Shown: positions 54,001 through 64,000 of the stretch, one piece after another | Layout: each line of letters opens with the position of its first letter | Position numbering within the stretch: the stretch's first letter is position 1 | Assembly (NCBI GenBank): GCA_900169235.1 | Contig: FWCC01000099.1 | Span: 41,318-105,317, forward strand | Direction of reading: 5' to 3' | DNA from: Zarea fungicola | Lineage: Eukaryota; Ascomycota; Sordariomycetes; Hypocreales; Cordycipitaceae | Length of the DNA: 64,000 nt | Program-made: the position numbers and the translations under genes | The notes under the pieces: generated by a model | Database searches by the model: none | What the model was told of the DNA's origin: nothing | Seen by the model: the letters and a program-made list of their open reading frames with translations, nothing else

Positions 54001-54386
54001 GAAGGCCTGAACCTCGACTTGGTATATTTTGTGCTTACGAAACGACCTTTTTATGTAACTGGAGGGAAAAAGACGCCCAGAGTGGGGAAAGCATACAAAT
54101 TGGACTTTTTTAGGTCGGTGTTCAAGGCGCATTTTCTTGGAGGCTACGGGTGCTTATTGCATGTAAATTGGAACCGGGGCATCATAGTCGGCGGGCAACG
54201 TTTTTTCTCGTTTCTTTCATCCCGCACATTGCCACTGTGTCTATATATAAAGTACATTAATTCAACTATATCTTCTCTTCTGTCGTTTGTTTTGGATGTG
54301 AAATAGCAGGGCCTCATAAAAATACAGCTCCAATGAGGGAAGGGAGAGGAGAAAAAAAAAAGGGGGGGTTCGTTATCAAATTGGCG
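54001..54386. other. Convergent 3' spacer
   Basis: A/T-rich 3' flanks of the mannosyltransferase and WD40 genes, with an A-run followed by a G-run at about 54351-54368. No gene is seen. Confidence 0.5.
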
Positions 54387-55579
54387 TCATTTCGTAGCAG
54401 CGAAGACGGTGACAACACCGGACGTGCCTCCTACACAAAACTGGTCTCCCCAGCCATTCTCCCTCCATGCCATGCAACTCACCACATTCTTCTTCATTTT
54501 CTCCTTGCCATCCCTCCCAACGACACGCTTTCGCGCATCGTACCCCTCGGGACCCCAAGGCACCCTCACCTTGCCCAGGAGTTTTCCACTTAAAAGATCC
54601 CATGCCAAGATCCTTCCATCGCCAGGTTGCGATGCATGGTCCCCGACATCCTCATTGCCCGTCATCTCATCGCCCACGATGACATACTTTTCGCTGCCAC
54701 CCAGTATCGACTGCAGCCTCAGTTCAGCGTTCTGCCATGCGTCATCCACATACGCCCGGAGACACGACCCGTTATCTCGATCCATCAGCCTCAGCTTACT
54801 ATCCAGGCTTCCCACCAGCATCGCTCGTCCATCCCGCGTGATGTCCACGCTCGTCACTCCGCTGCCGCCACTTATCACATCCGTCGTACACTTGCCCATC
54901 CGCACGTCGTAATTGCGCACACGCCCGTCCACGCTCCCCGCCACCACCTCTGGTCCACGCACGGCGAGGGATGTAATGGCATCGCGCGCCTCGTCGAGCA
55001 CCTGGATCGGCTTCGCGCTTGTGCTGCGCGCATCCCACAGACGTACAGTTGTGTCAAAACCGCCGCTGACAACGATGCTGTCCGCTTCACCCGCAAAGGC
55101 AACGCAATTCACACGTGATGTGTGGCCGTGGGCGCTGGCACCACCAAAGCGCCGTGTTGTTACGGCCGTGCTTACATCCCATAAGAAGACGGCACGGTCA
55201 CCACCGCCCGAGACAAAGCACGTATTGGAGGCTGCGACGGCTAGACTGAGGATCTCGTACCCATGAGCCTCGTATGTCTGAATCATGCGACCCTGAGGCA
55301 CGCTTGATGACGCCGAGAGCGATGCCTCGGCAGCAGACTTGGGCACTGAAGTGGTGGGCAGCGGGTTGTAAAGACGTATTGTCCGGTCAGAGGATCCGGT
55401 GAGAATATAAGTGCCTGGTGACGCAGAGTAAGTCACCGCATGAATAGGGCCTGTTTTGTGATGAAAACAAGTTAGAAATTGCAGTACAAGGTTTTTTTTA
55501 GGCCTCTGCGAAGGGAAAAATTCTGATTTATACCATTTGAGCCCACAAGATGAGCAACAGGCTGATAAAGGAAAGCCAT
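54387..55579 (-). CDS. WD40-repeat protein, WDR83/MORG1-like
   Basis: Two exons on the minus strand, a 46-nt first exon (55579-55534) and 55450-54387, 369 residues. The 83-bp intron (GTATAA, TCTAAC branch, ACAG) splits a Gly codon. The join yields MAFLYQPVAHLVGSNGPIHAV, which supplies the start of the first WD repeat; without it the frame would start at a GTG in mid-repeat. About seven blades follow, with clear SSDRTIRLYN, GGDRAVFLWDV, GFDTTVRLWDA, SVDGRVRNYDV and SLDSKLRLMD strands. The layout fits WDR83/MORG1, a scaffold reported for MAP-kinase signalling and linked to pre-mRNA splicing. A Ser/Ala-rich insert follows the first blade. The last blade ends FCVGGTSGVVTVF near the C-terminus. 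Confidence 0.85.
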
Positions 55580-56264
55580 ATATATGGCTGGGTGTAACGA
55601 GGAGAGTAAGAGTTCTGGGTGGCCCTTGTTCAAGTCATCTTATACGTATGAATTGGCAGCCCAGTGATTGATATTTTAGCGCTACAGTATTTCACAGCTG
55701 AAATGACAAGTCAAAATAACGCTATGCTGAAGTCTCAACAATGTCATTCTCACCTGTCTCAAAGATTTTGTATGCCATCACGTGCGGGTGGGTACACCCA
55801 AGGCACCTTCAGCCGCAGCCTGTCAAGCCTTGATCACAACTGGCGCTTTGTAAATGGCCAAAAGGGGAAGTTGATTTTTAAGTAGTTAGTAAAAATCCCT
55901 TTTTTTTATTATCGTATATCATAATACGGTTCATTGACTATGTGTATAGATTAGTCTTCCAAAAATGCTATATCATGTCTGCAATTCCCCAAATAAACAA
56001 AACCATTTCCTATGTAGACAGCATAAGACACTCTCAGCCACTTTTACTGCATATGAACGTCTCAGCCCAAGTCGTTTATCCAAAATCAATTCAGGTTCCG
56101 TTTTACCCCGGCTTACGAGTTTATGGCATTTAAGAAAAGCAAAAGCGCTATTTGATGCTGGAGGCGAGAATTTTGATACAAAACAAATTGCAAGCGAGCG
56201 AAATTCAAACCAAGACAGCGCAAGAGCCCAAGAAACCGAGTGAGATGGCTCGAAGAAACTGCCG
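55580..56264. other. Intergenic
   Basis: Tandem minus-strand spacer between the WD40 gene promoter and the 3' end of the large zinc-cluster regulator. A/T-rich at about 55860-56000. No supported gene. Confidence 0.5.
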
Positions 56265-58988
56265 CTAAAGCAAAATTGAGTAAACAATGTCCATTTCCTT
56301 CGGAAGCAACTTGTCGATGGGCTCACAGATCTGCCAGCGGCCACCGTTCCCAGTATCCAGAACGCGATATCCCTTGACCGGAGTCGTTGGCCGGGGACCC
56401 TGCTCGCGAATGTAGAGCAGCTCTTCCATGCGCTTTCTGATAAGCATTCTGGCATTGCTGACGTCTTCCCATATGGCTGATAGGTTCTCAACGGCCATGA
56501 GTGCCTCTCGGACACTGTTGATCTGATCCGAGATGCTAGCCATGGAGCCGCTGGCGGTCAAAGCATCGACCGCCTCAACAGCTGCAGTAACTGTAACATG
56601 AGGCAGCATGTTAAGTGATGACATGCCACGGCGTAGACTTTCAAAGGTGTGAATCAATTCCAGAATGCCAGTGGCATGACCGAAGCAGTTGTGGGCATAG
56701 GTGCTCTGCAGCTGAGAGCCGAGAAGGGAAGCTACCGAATGATGGCGGTTTACCTTTATCATGGCGTGGTGATACAGAATATGCATCGATAGAAATGACC
56801 CAGAACTGCCGGTGTAAACTGAATCCTCAAGGTTCTTCCTTGAAAAGGATAGAGTTTCAGGGAGTGATGAGTACCAGCTTCGAATTCGCTTGGCGAGGGA
56901 TTGAATTCTGGTAGACTCGGCGGATGCTGCGCCCGGACGGGACGCAATTCTGTAAAGTGCAACCTGGCAATCAGCCCAAAAATGTGTCATCTCGACAAGG
57001 TTAGCCAAGATGTTGCACGAGCCCGTACTCGTCGATGCTGTGAGACTGTAGGGGTCAAAAACTGGCTCCTCCCGCTCAACCTGGTTCTCGAAACTCTGGT
57101 TGTCGGTAGGCAGTCGAATGTATAGATCCTGTGGGTTGATCATAGCAGGTCTATTTGGGAACACTCCGTTAAATCTCTCGAGCATAAAAAGCGACCAAAG
57201 TGTCCGACGTCGGCTTTCTTTATATCCATCTCTAGTCATACCGAATGGATAAGTGACCATACCTCCCTCTATGGATCTGTCGAGCTCCATGTTCATTTGT
57301 AGACTAGTTGAAACTGCTGCGGCAGATGATAAAAGCTCAGTGGCGTCATGTATGCGGTCAACAGAGATATAATAAGCTGCGAGCAAGATGCGACTTTGTA
57401 CAAGCTGCAGGCAGTTGAATCCCAGGTTCCTCTGAGCATAATTTGCAACTTGCGCATACTCATGGGCGATATGCTTGGGGCCGCCTGACAAAGCTACTCC
57501 GACTGCAAGTATGCTGTGTAGAATCATCAGGTCTTCAGGCGGCTTCTGCTGGCCCATGTTACCAAGATGCGCTTTCAAAAGTCCCTCGGGAAGGAACTTC
57601 AGTATCATGGCCGAGTCAACATGAGCGAAAAACTGCGTAATAACCGAAGCGATGGATCGAGGATCAGACACAGACACATCGTTACTCCATGCGTGACGCA
57701 AAGCATTTTCGGTAACACGATCCCTATCCGTTACATATTGCTGAGCCTGATACGGCGACTTCGTGTGATTCATCGCCTCTGTCACAGCCAATGATGTGTT
57801 TCTCGAAGGGCTGTATGACTTTGAACCAAGTTTCATCCGCTTATGGTAGCTGTCATCAAGGTTCTGTCCACCATTACAGGTAGACTGAGCCACTGGTGAC
57901 CTAGAGTCTCTGGAGCCTCCTGGTGACGACATCGCCCTTCCGCTATGAAGCTCAGCGGGCGGTATGGATGGTGAGGTGTTTTGTCCACCTCTGGGTGCGT
58001 TTTTAAATTTGCAGACCCTGCCGAACTTGTCGCACTGAATACAACGAGGGTAATCAGGGTCGCATTTGATCTTTTTCTCGCGACAGGTTATACAGGCAAT
58101 AGCAAGCCTCTTTCTGGGTTTGCCAGCTTTTGTGACCCCCCAGTGCGCATTAACCACCTCCCCATCAATTACTGTTTTGCAGTGCGTTCCGTCATCGTAG
58201 AAGTAACACAAGCCTTCACCAGGCACCTCTGCTGCTCGTATAAAACGTGGCAAAAAGTGAGTGCCGGTCCAAATTTTTGGGCCGAGACCTTCCTTTGGTG
58301 TAGAACTTTCAGCAGCAGTCCCCTTTCCACCATTCAGAGTCAAGCCCTTCGAGCCTTGACCGTACTCCATTGTTGCATCTCCCACCCCTGAGAGCTGAGG
58401 GCTGGGAGCATCTTGTGAGCCCAACAGAAACTCGCGAGTGGCGTCATGCTGAGTCCATCGTGGTTCTGCTTCGGATGGTCCCCGAGAATCGGCAAAGCCA
58501 GGAGAGCGCGAGCCAGAGCCAGAGCCTGTTACAGATGTTGAAGCAGACTCGTATGGTATCCTTGGCTGCGGCGTTGGTGACGGGAAGTACGACAATGATG
58601 CGGGACTTCCAACAGCCGTTGTGAGAGGGCGTTCGAGAGGCGAGTACCTGGGATGGTGCGCGGGGCGACCAGGCAGAGATGAATGCAAGGGTCGCATTGC
58701 TGAGGGGGGGCCAAATAGACTACTCAGGGAGGGTAGTTGTTGGCGCTGGGGGTTACTATTAGGCCCAGTCGGCGGCGTCCTTTCTCGATGTTCGTGGCCA
58801 TCATCGCGGCCCGCAGCTTTGTCATAATGTGACATTGGCAAAGACGCGAGTGTTTGTGATGCCCAAGCGTGATCTGCTGATGGTGATGATCGTGAGGAGA
58901 AGGACGTCGCCGTCGGGCTCACAAGCTCTGGTGGTGTATCCGGAAGTACCATTCGCGGACGGGACTCAAGTCTGGGTAGGGAGCCCAT
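56265..58988 (-). CDS. Large Zn2Cys6 transcription factor with internal zinc cluster
   Basis: A single-exon 907-residue protein. The zinc cluster is not at the N-terminus but at C299-x2-C302-x6-C309-x6-C316-x2-C319-x6-C326, with the basic run REKKIK inside it. Before it is a long disordered Ser/Pro-rich region (1-230) and a conserved-looking block at 234-298 (KIWTGTHFLPRFIRAAEVPGE, then CYFYDDGTHC and HWGVTKAGKPRKR), which may be an extra module. After it come a Ser-rich linker and a fungal transcription-factor middle homology region (about 430-800), with SRILLAAYYISVDRIHDATELLSSAA and RRRTLWSLFMLERF. It is predicted to be a nuclear regulator. Targets cannot be named. The ATG at 58988 is the first in the frame. 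Neighbours are a WD40 gene downstream and a gene-poor region upstream. Confidence 0.88.
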   Translation of the reverse strand: MGSLPRLESRPRMVLPDTPPELVSPTATSFSSRSSPSADHAWASQTLASLPMSHYDKAAGRDDGHEHRERTPPTGPNSNPQRQQLPSLSSLFGPPSAMRPLHSSLPGRPAHHPRYSPLERPLTTAVGSPASLSYFPSPTPQPRIPYESASTSVTGSGSGSRSPGFADSRGPSEAEPRWTQHDATREFLLGSQDAPSPQLSGVGDATMEYGQGSKGLTLNGGKGTAAESSTPKEGLGPKIWTGTHFLPRFIRAAEVPGEGLCYFYDDGTHCKTVIDGEVVNAHWGVTKAGKPRKRLAIACITCREKKIKCDPDYPRCIQCDKFGRVCKFKNAPRGGQNTSPSIPPAELHSGRAMSSPGGSRDSRSPVAQSTCNGGQNLDDSYHKRMKLGSKSYSPSRNTSLAVTEAMNHTKSPYQAQQYVTDRDRVTENALRHAWSNDVSVSDPRSIASVITQFFAHVDSAMILKFLPEGLLKAHLGNMGQQKPPEDLMILHSILAVGVALSGGPKHIAHEYAQVANYAQRNLGFNCLQLVQSRILLAAYYISVDRIHDATELLSSAAAVSTSLQMNMELDRSIEGGMVTYPFGMTRDGYKESRRRTLWSLFMLERFNGVFPNRPAMINPQDLYIRLPTDNQSFENQVEREEPVFDPYSLTASTSTGSCNILANLVEMTHFWADCQVALYRIASRPGAASAESTRIQSLAKRIRSWYSSLPETLSFSRKNLEDSVYTGSSGSFLSMHILYHHAMIKVNRHHSVASLLGSQLQSTYAHNCFGHATGILELIHTFESLRRGMSSLNMLPHVTVTAAVEAVDALTASGSMASISDQINSVREALMAVENLSAIWEDVSNARMLIRKRMEELLYIREQGPRPTTPVKGYRVLDTGNGGRWQICEPIDKLLPKEMDIVYSILL

Positions 58989-59590
58989 TGGGAGAAAGTC
59001 TGTGGGCAGTTGATTGATGCAATATCAAGCTACTCTCCAGCTATTGCGAAGCACCTCACCGGAGTTGGGACGGCCCTTGGCCCTTGGCGTTGTTCGAGCA
59101 GATACGCGGAATGGAGCAAGTTGGTTGTTGCAGAACATATATGTAAAGTCTGCACCAGAAAGTGTAAATGATGCTGTATTCAAGTTTTCGCGAGTAAACC
59201 GAGCCAGATTCTTTATTCAATTATGAATACAAGGTGGTAGAGACTGGCAGAGGCTCCACGATAGCATATGCCACTGTGTTGGGCATGTAAAGATGTTGGA
59301 TAGACGGGAGGAGGGAGAGGATGGGAGCGGCCTCTTTTTGGGACAAAACAACTAACAAGAAAGAAACGGGGCAGCTGAGCAAAAGGATAAGAAAATACGA
59401 CCAAGCAATGCAAAACCAACCAAAGAAAACCGTTACCAGATTGCCGGGACAAACTTGACGCTTTTATTTGTTGGACGCAAAGTCATGTTGCATTCTCACA
59501 GGAGCCAGTATGGGGCGGGACTAACAACGCTCCAACACCATGAAATTCAATGAAAGTGGTAACCACCGAGCCTATACACCCATAGTGGCC

Positions 59591-59624
59591 GGGGGGGGGG
59601 GTNNGGGGGGGGGGGGGGGGGGGG
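59591..59624. repeat. Poly-G tract with two undetermined bases
   Basis: Eleven G, one T, two N, then twenty G. The N positions are 59603-59604. This is a homopolymer where sequencing or assembly failed to settle the base count, so length and sequence here are unreliable. Confidence 0.9.
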
Positions 59625-60338
59625 TGCGCGGCGGATAGAAGAGGGTGTGAAGACGGCGCCAGACGGGGGGCGTGGCAAGTAGGGCTAAGTCGGCACCACT
59701 AAAATAAATGCGGTGCTGTATTGTCTCGTCGGTTAGTATGAAGGTATGAACGATGACAGCAAGCCACGATGGTGGCAGAGGCTGGTTTGAGGCTCAGAAA
59801 AGGGGGTGGGTTTTCCAAGCATCTCAAAGTCATTATAGAGTGTCTCATGAATACGATACACGATCTAAACAGAGCGAGTTCTACCCCGATCATATCATTG
59901 GCAATTCATATAGCGGCGGCCACATTCTTCCCTTGGTTAGCCAAGCATTCTCTTTTTTCTTTTTGCAACACTCCTAAGGACTTTTGTGCCCTTGACGCAT
60001 GTTGGTCAGAACTTCATCTGGCAGCTCGGTAACCTCTACGGGGAAGTGGTGGATACTGTCTCTCCAGACAGCATGCGAAAAGGATTGGTCGGTCACCCCA
60101 GGGTGGCCGGAACTAAAATAGCCCATCAAAACGGCCACAGTTAGATTGAGACTTTCTGATCCAGAGCACCAACGGATGGTGAAGAGTGACAGGCTGGTAT
60201 GTGGGCCAGAGACATAATCCCACACTCGATACGTGATGTGGCTGTCCTCCATGACAAGTTGGCCAGTCTCGCAATTCTCCAAATTCCGCACTCCCAGTCA
60301 CTGATCAGGCATTATCAGCATTCGACCTGGCCACTCCG

Positions 60339-60368
60339 CAGACACAGCGTGTCTGTACGCTGTGTCTG
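60339..60368. repeat. Perfect 12-bp inverted repeat with 6-base loop
   Basis: CAGACACAGCGT (60339-60350), loop GTCTGT, then ACGCTGTGTCTG (60357-60368), an exact reverse complement. It could form a hairpin or be a dimeric protein site. It is isolated and not next to a supported gene. Confidence 0.85.
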
Positions 60369-63300
60369 TAGCCCCCGTCTGCCCGCTGTGGTTCAACACA
60401 ACAGGTATCGTGGGTACAGTCAAGGTCTTTTTAGGGCCTAAATGAGCAGCAGCGTGAGACGAATGTCCGATGTTCGCTAGTTCATTGCTCACCAGTTAAT
60501 TGTATCGGTTACCAGCCGCTGTCTTGACATGAAAGTCGGAGAGACATTTTACTCGTACGGTGCCCCTGGTTTTCGACGGAAAGGTGTGCGGCAAATGTCT
60601 TATTAGTGTAGCGATTCATGCTGGTGCAACTCTTGTCGGAGGGGAATGCACTACCTGACACCAAGCCTTCCCTAGTCTCGGCGGTAGTTGTATTGTTACG
60701 TACTATATGGAGGAATAGCCCAGGTAATAAAAAGGCTCGCTACAGAGTCGCAATGTCCAGCGCTTGCTTGCACGGTAATCATATTGCAAACCACTGAGTT
60801 CCCATACAGCTATTCGTACTTGGATTTAATGTTCACTTTGCTGGGGGCAAGACTCGTTGTTGAAGGGGTTTCCTTGCCGCCTGGGAGGCTCGTTATGCTG
60901 CTGCCATTTGATTGATACATGTGAACAGGCTTCCATATGGGAAGTTGGGTTGTCGCGATTTGGGCTTTCGACTTGCAGGGGCCTCAACGGCTTGACCCAG
61001 CAGAAGAAACAAGTCACTTGTTTTGGCTCACTCAGCCGAGGCGACAGCCCGGCAGCCTCGCCAGCAATCTCCCAGTGGGCTAGCGCCGATGGTGATTCTT
61101 GCTAGTCTACGCCCAGTGGTCTGCTAAATAGCAGTTAAGAGCGCCACATGAAGGCGCTGGTCGTTGCACTACCTGCTTCGTTAGGGCATTATAAATGAGC
61201 CACCGGCCGGTGTGTTACGAACATTCACTTACCCGTAGCGTTTAAAGTCCGCAGGCTAGTGGGAAACGGACGGAAACCCAAAATCTCATCTGTATGCTGC
61301 CGTGGTGGAGGGCTGACGCACAGGAGTCGACAACCTTGACAAGAAACAATTTTGCACTGGCATGCTTCATAGCAGGCCTCGGCATACACAATCAAAACAA
61401 GCTAGAGTGGTTGTTTGCAGCTGGCATTGGATCGCTGGCGGGCGCTCAGTAACACGGCTCCGCATGCAGTGAGTGACTTTCGTAATATCTGGCGAGATAC
61501 ATATGTTACTCAGGACGCTGAACAGACGCCTGTTTCGCTCACCTGCCAAGGACCAGCGGGACAGTCAGTGGTGGAGGGCGGGCAGGCAAAAGAGCGTCCA
61601 CATACGAGCAAGCTGTGGGTAGACGTCCACGGCTAGTTTTGTCGGCTGTCCCAAAGAAGGAAAATGCAGCGCTCGCTGACTGCCGACAGGCTCCCCTGCA
61701 TTGTCTGCAGGACTAGCTGGGTTGCCCGCTGCACTATTTATCATTGTGTGGCTGCCCGCATTTTTTTAGCCCGGCAAGGCAGGGTTCGTCGACAAAACAC
61801 ACTCGGCAGTAATGGGAAGAGCCGAGTGGGGGTGGGCCAAAGTTGCAGGACCCTCATGCTCTCTCTTTACTCTTCACGACGAATGGCAGAGAAGTAGCGA
61901 GTTCTCGCGTTAAACGTTTCTCGTTATGATTCTTAGGTGTCGAGTTGTTGGTGTAGGTTGCGTCCGATCATGCATAGAATGAAGTGCTGTCAAACCTCCC
62001 GCAGCTTGACTCCCCTGCTTGCAGGTACTTGGCAACTTCCAACCTCCAACTGCCACTGCCACATGTGGCTGGCTGGAAACCTCACAGCCACAGCTCACAG
62101 TACCAGTCGTCGTTCCTGAACGCAATGTCGAAATTCAATTGTCCGCTCAGTAACAACATCACCAAGACTCTAATAGCCACTCTCCTTGGCTAGGACTATA
62201 GTTGGTTAGAGCTCGCCCTTGACATGGAAACTCTAGATAGGAAAATGATGACTATTACTATCACCCGCCCCGGTTCTCGCGAAACGGTGCCACCAATCGT
62301 CGCTGTCTCGCGACTTGCTCCTTTCCTGTTCATATTGTGCATGAATTAAAGGTCAACAAACTCCACTTATTCATTACGGGAAACGCTAAAGCCGGGCAGC
62401 ATGGTACCCCCGTCACACAGTACAGTTTAGGCATCATCTCCGCCTGGCGTCAGTACCCAGGCCCAAAATGGCCAAATGGTGCGCTCTGGAATCGGTTCCG
62501 TAGCTCTACCAGTAACTACGGCCTGCTACATTATGTATTTACATACATGCTTCATAAAAAGCTGCGCTTCTTGCGGTGGGGTTCATCATGCATCTGGCCA
62601 TCGGCAAACAAAGTGTACTTGAGAAGAGGCCTTGATAAGGTACACTTGTAGTTTGACACTCGTCAACTAAGCAAGATGTGACTGCCAACGCTGGCACATA
62701 GCCACAGCAGCGCTGAACACGACAGAAAGAAAGACAGGGAAAATGGAATAGCGTCGGCACTTCACAATCGCATGCATCGAGCTCATGTGCTGAAAGGTCA
62801 CTCACTGTCTGGCGTTGATATGGATATGCGTTCGTTTCCTGTGCAGTCCCTGTCGCATGCGCCACACTTCACCTGCTCTCAGCTCGTGCACATAGATAGT
62901 AACTGAGTCTCGCATCGGTATCCCGTTCTCGACTTTCACCGAGCCCTGTTAAAACACCTAGCAAGCGGAAGGCTGGACTGTCAAAAATAATTTGCCTTGA
63001 GTCTCTCGCTCCGTTGCTGCGCTGTACTTCTTTCAGTACGTGCCCAGGATAATCTTGATGGTCGTTACATTCTGTTGTCTGAGCTCAACAGTAAGCGTCA
63101 GAACTGAGGAAGGGTCGATGTCAGTTTTATTGAAACTCAGTAGCACCAGCTACCTCTGTTGTGCATATGCCAAGAATCCGCTTCACATTTTATGTCCACT
63201 CATGCACAGAACAGAATCGGATCGCTAAACAAATTTCCTGGTGCCAGGCGTCGAGGTGGCTAGCAGTGCACATGTTGTCCATGCCTGTCTTACGGATAGC

Positions 63301-64000
63301 GCGAAACGAGGATGGCCTAGCTAGTCATAGAGTACCCATTCGCAAGAATGTAACCGTTCATCGCCGAGGCGCTCTGCCGGCAATACGACTGGGGGAAGGC
63401 CAGTGCAATAGATCTCGAGGGATGTGTGGGGGCTTCATTTGATGGCCCACTGCCAGCCGATACAAGGGTTCGCTGAGCCACCACCAACAAGATCTTGGGG
63501 GCTTTGCTTGGAGAGTTGGTGCCTTGGCTCTGCTGGAGCCAATTTCGTGTCCCAGTCCGACTACCCCCCCATTAAATCTCCAAAGGCTAGCTAAAATCTA
63601 GGAATATTTTTCTGTCTAACGCTTTGTTCGGTGTGGAACTTGGTTGCCTAAAAGTACGCCAAGTTTCGCGTGCTTGCTCTGGTCCGGGAAACAAAACGTC
63701 CTCCGGTGTAAGAAGAGGGCTTAATTGCGAGTCACTCGCCAGTTGGAAGTCAGCTGTGTCTTACCCTGCTATGATCTCAACTCGATGCTCTATCCACCGC
63801 TTACCCTGCTGGTGGACCAATCTAAAGCTAACAGGGACCAACGCCGAAAATTTCAGTAAGCAACTCGACTGGTAACGCAAATTACGAACAGCCCAACTAG
63901 TCTGGTGGCTCGGCGGCAACGAGGACACCTGGACGGTTGTGCTCCTTGCCAGTACTGGCCTAGGAGTCTAGATAATCCTATCCCTTTGGATGTCATAAAG

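Larger units (their letters stand above)
58989..64000. other. Gene-poor right end, 5 kb
   Basis: No gene is supported. Open frames are all under 110 codons, mostly lack an ATG start in good context and show no domain. The region contains a poly-G tract with two undetermined bases (59591-59624) and a perfect 12-bp inverted repeat (60339-60368). The first few hundred bases are presumably the promoter and 5' UTR of the zinc-cluster regulator. A partial neighbouring gene's promoter may lie near the window edge. Confidence 0.5.

Noticed and set aside
59974..60252. A 92-codon minus-strand open frame near the inverted repeat
   Set aside because: Composition is plausible for protein, but there is no recognisable domain, no supporting exon neighbours and no clear transcription signals.

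Overview
The window is nuclear DNA of a filamentous ascomycete, most likely a Sordariomycete (a Hypocreales-like fungus would fit, but I cannot prove the order from sequence alone). The reasons are: short introns of about 49-112 bp with GTAAGT/GTATGT-type donors, CTAAC/CTAAT-type branch sites and YAG acceptors; long serine/proline-rich proteins; two Zn2Cys6 transcription factors; and typical fungal families (GT15 and GT90 glycosyltransferases, an OPT transporter, a GPI-type alkaline phosphatase). Genes lie on both strands with 0.3-5 kb spacers. By eye I saw no tRNA, rRNA, CRISPR array or intact transposon.

Left part (1-11 kb) is gene-poor. It holds a membrane-anchored endonuclease/exonuclease/phosphatase-family protein (minus, 2987-4111) and an acidic, disordered protein of unknown function (plus, 8569-9504).

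The 11-29 kb part looks like accessory or metabolic content: a Zn2Cys6 regulator (11326-13090), an FAD monooxygenase (minus, 13698-14969), a polytopic GT90/CAP10 glycosyltransferase (15697-18298), a 2-oxoglutarate/Fe(II) oxygenase (18985-20075), an OPT oligopeptide transporter (22301-24741) and a secreted S10 serine carboxypeptidase (26686-28608). The monooxygenase and the glycosyltransferase are divergent across 727 bp. The set resembles a small tailoring, transport and peptide-processing neighbourhood, but no backbone synthase is present, so a cluster is only a hypothesis.

The 30-59 kb part is mostly conserved cell biology: a very large disordered protein with a DH/PH-like (RhoGEF-like) core (30884-36544), CutC (37377-38144), a secreted alkaline phosphatase with four exons (minus, 38548-40837), the queuine tRNA-ribosyltransferase accessory subunit (43500-44953), a small LURP-one/tubby-like protein with an apparent frameshift near its start (45655-46216), an LCCL-domain membrane protein (46935-49019), a gamma-tubulin complex (GCP5-like) protein (minus, 49266-51905), a GT15 alpha-1,2-mannosyltransferase (52614-54000), a WDR83/MORG1-like WD40 protein (minus, 54387-55579) and a large Zn2Cys6 regulator with an internal zinc cluster (minus, 56265-58988).

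The right end (59-64 kb) has no gene I can support. It contains a poly-G tract with two undetermined bases and a perfect 12-bp inverted repeat. I found no clearly new system. The best leads are the DH/PH-like giant protein, the accessory neighbourhood at 11-29 kb, the frameshifted small gene at 45.7 kb and the queuine-salvage subunit. Multi-exon gene models were built by hand by matching phase, splice consensus and protein continuity.
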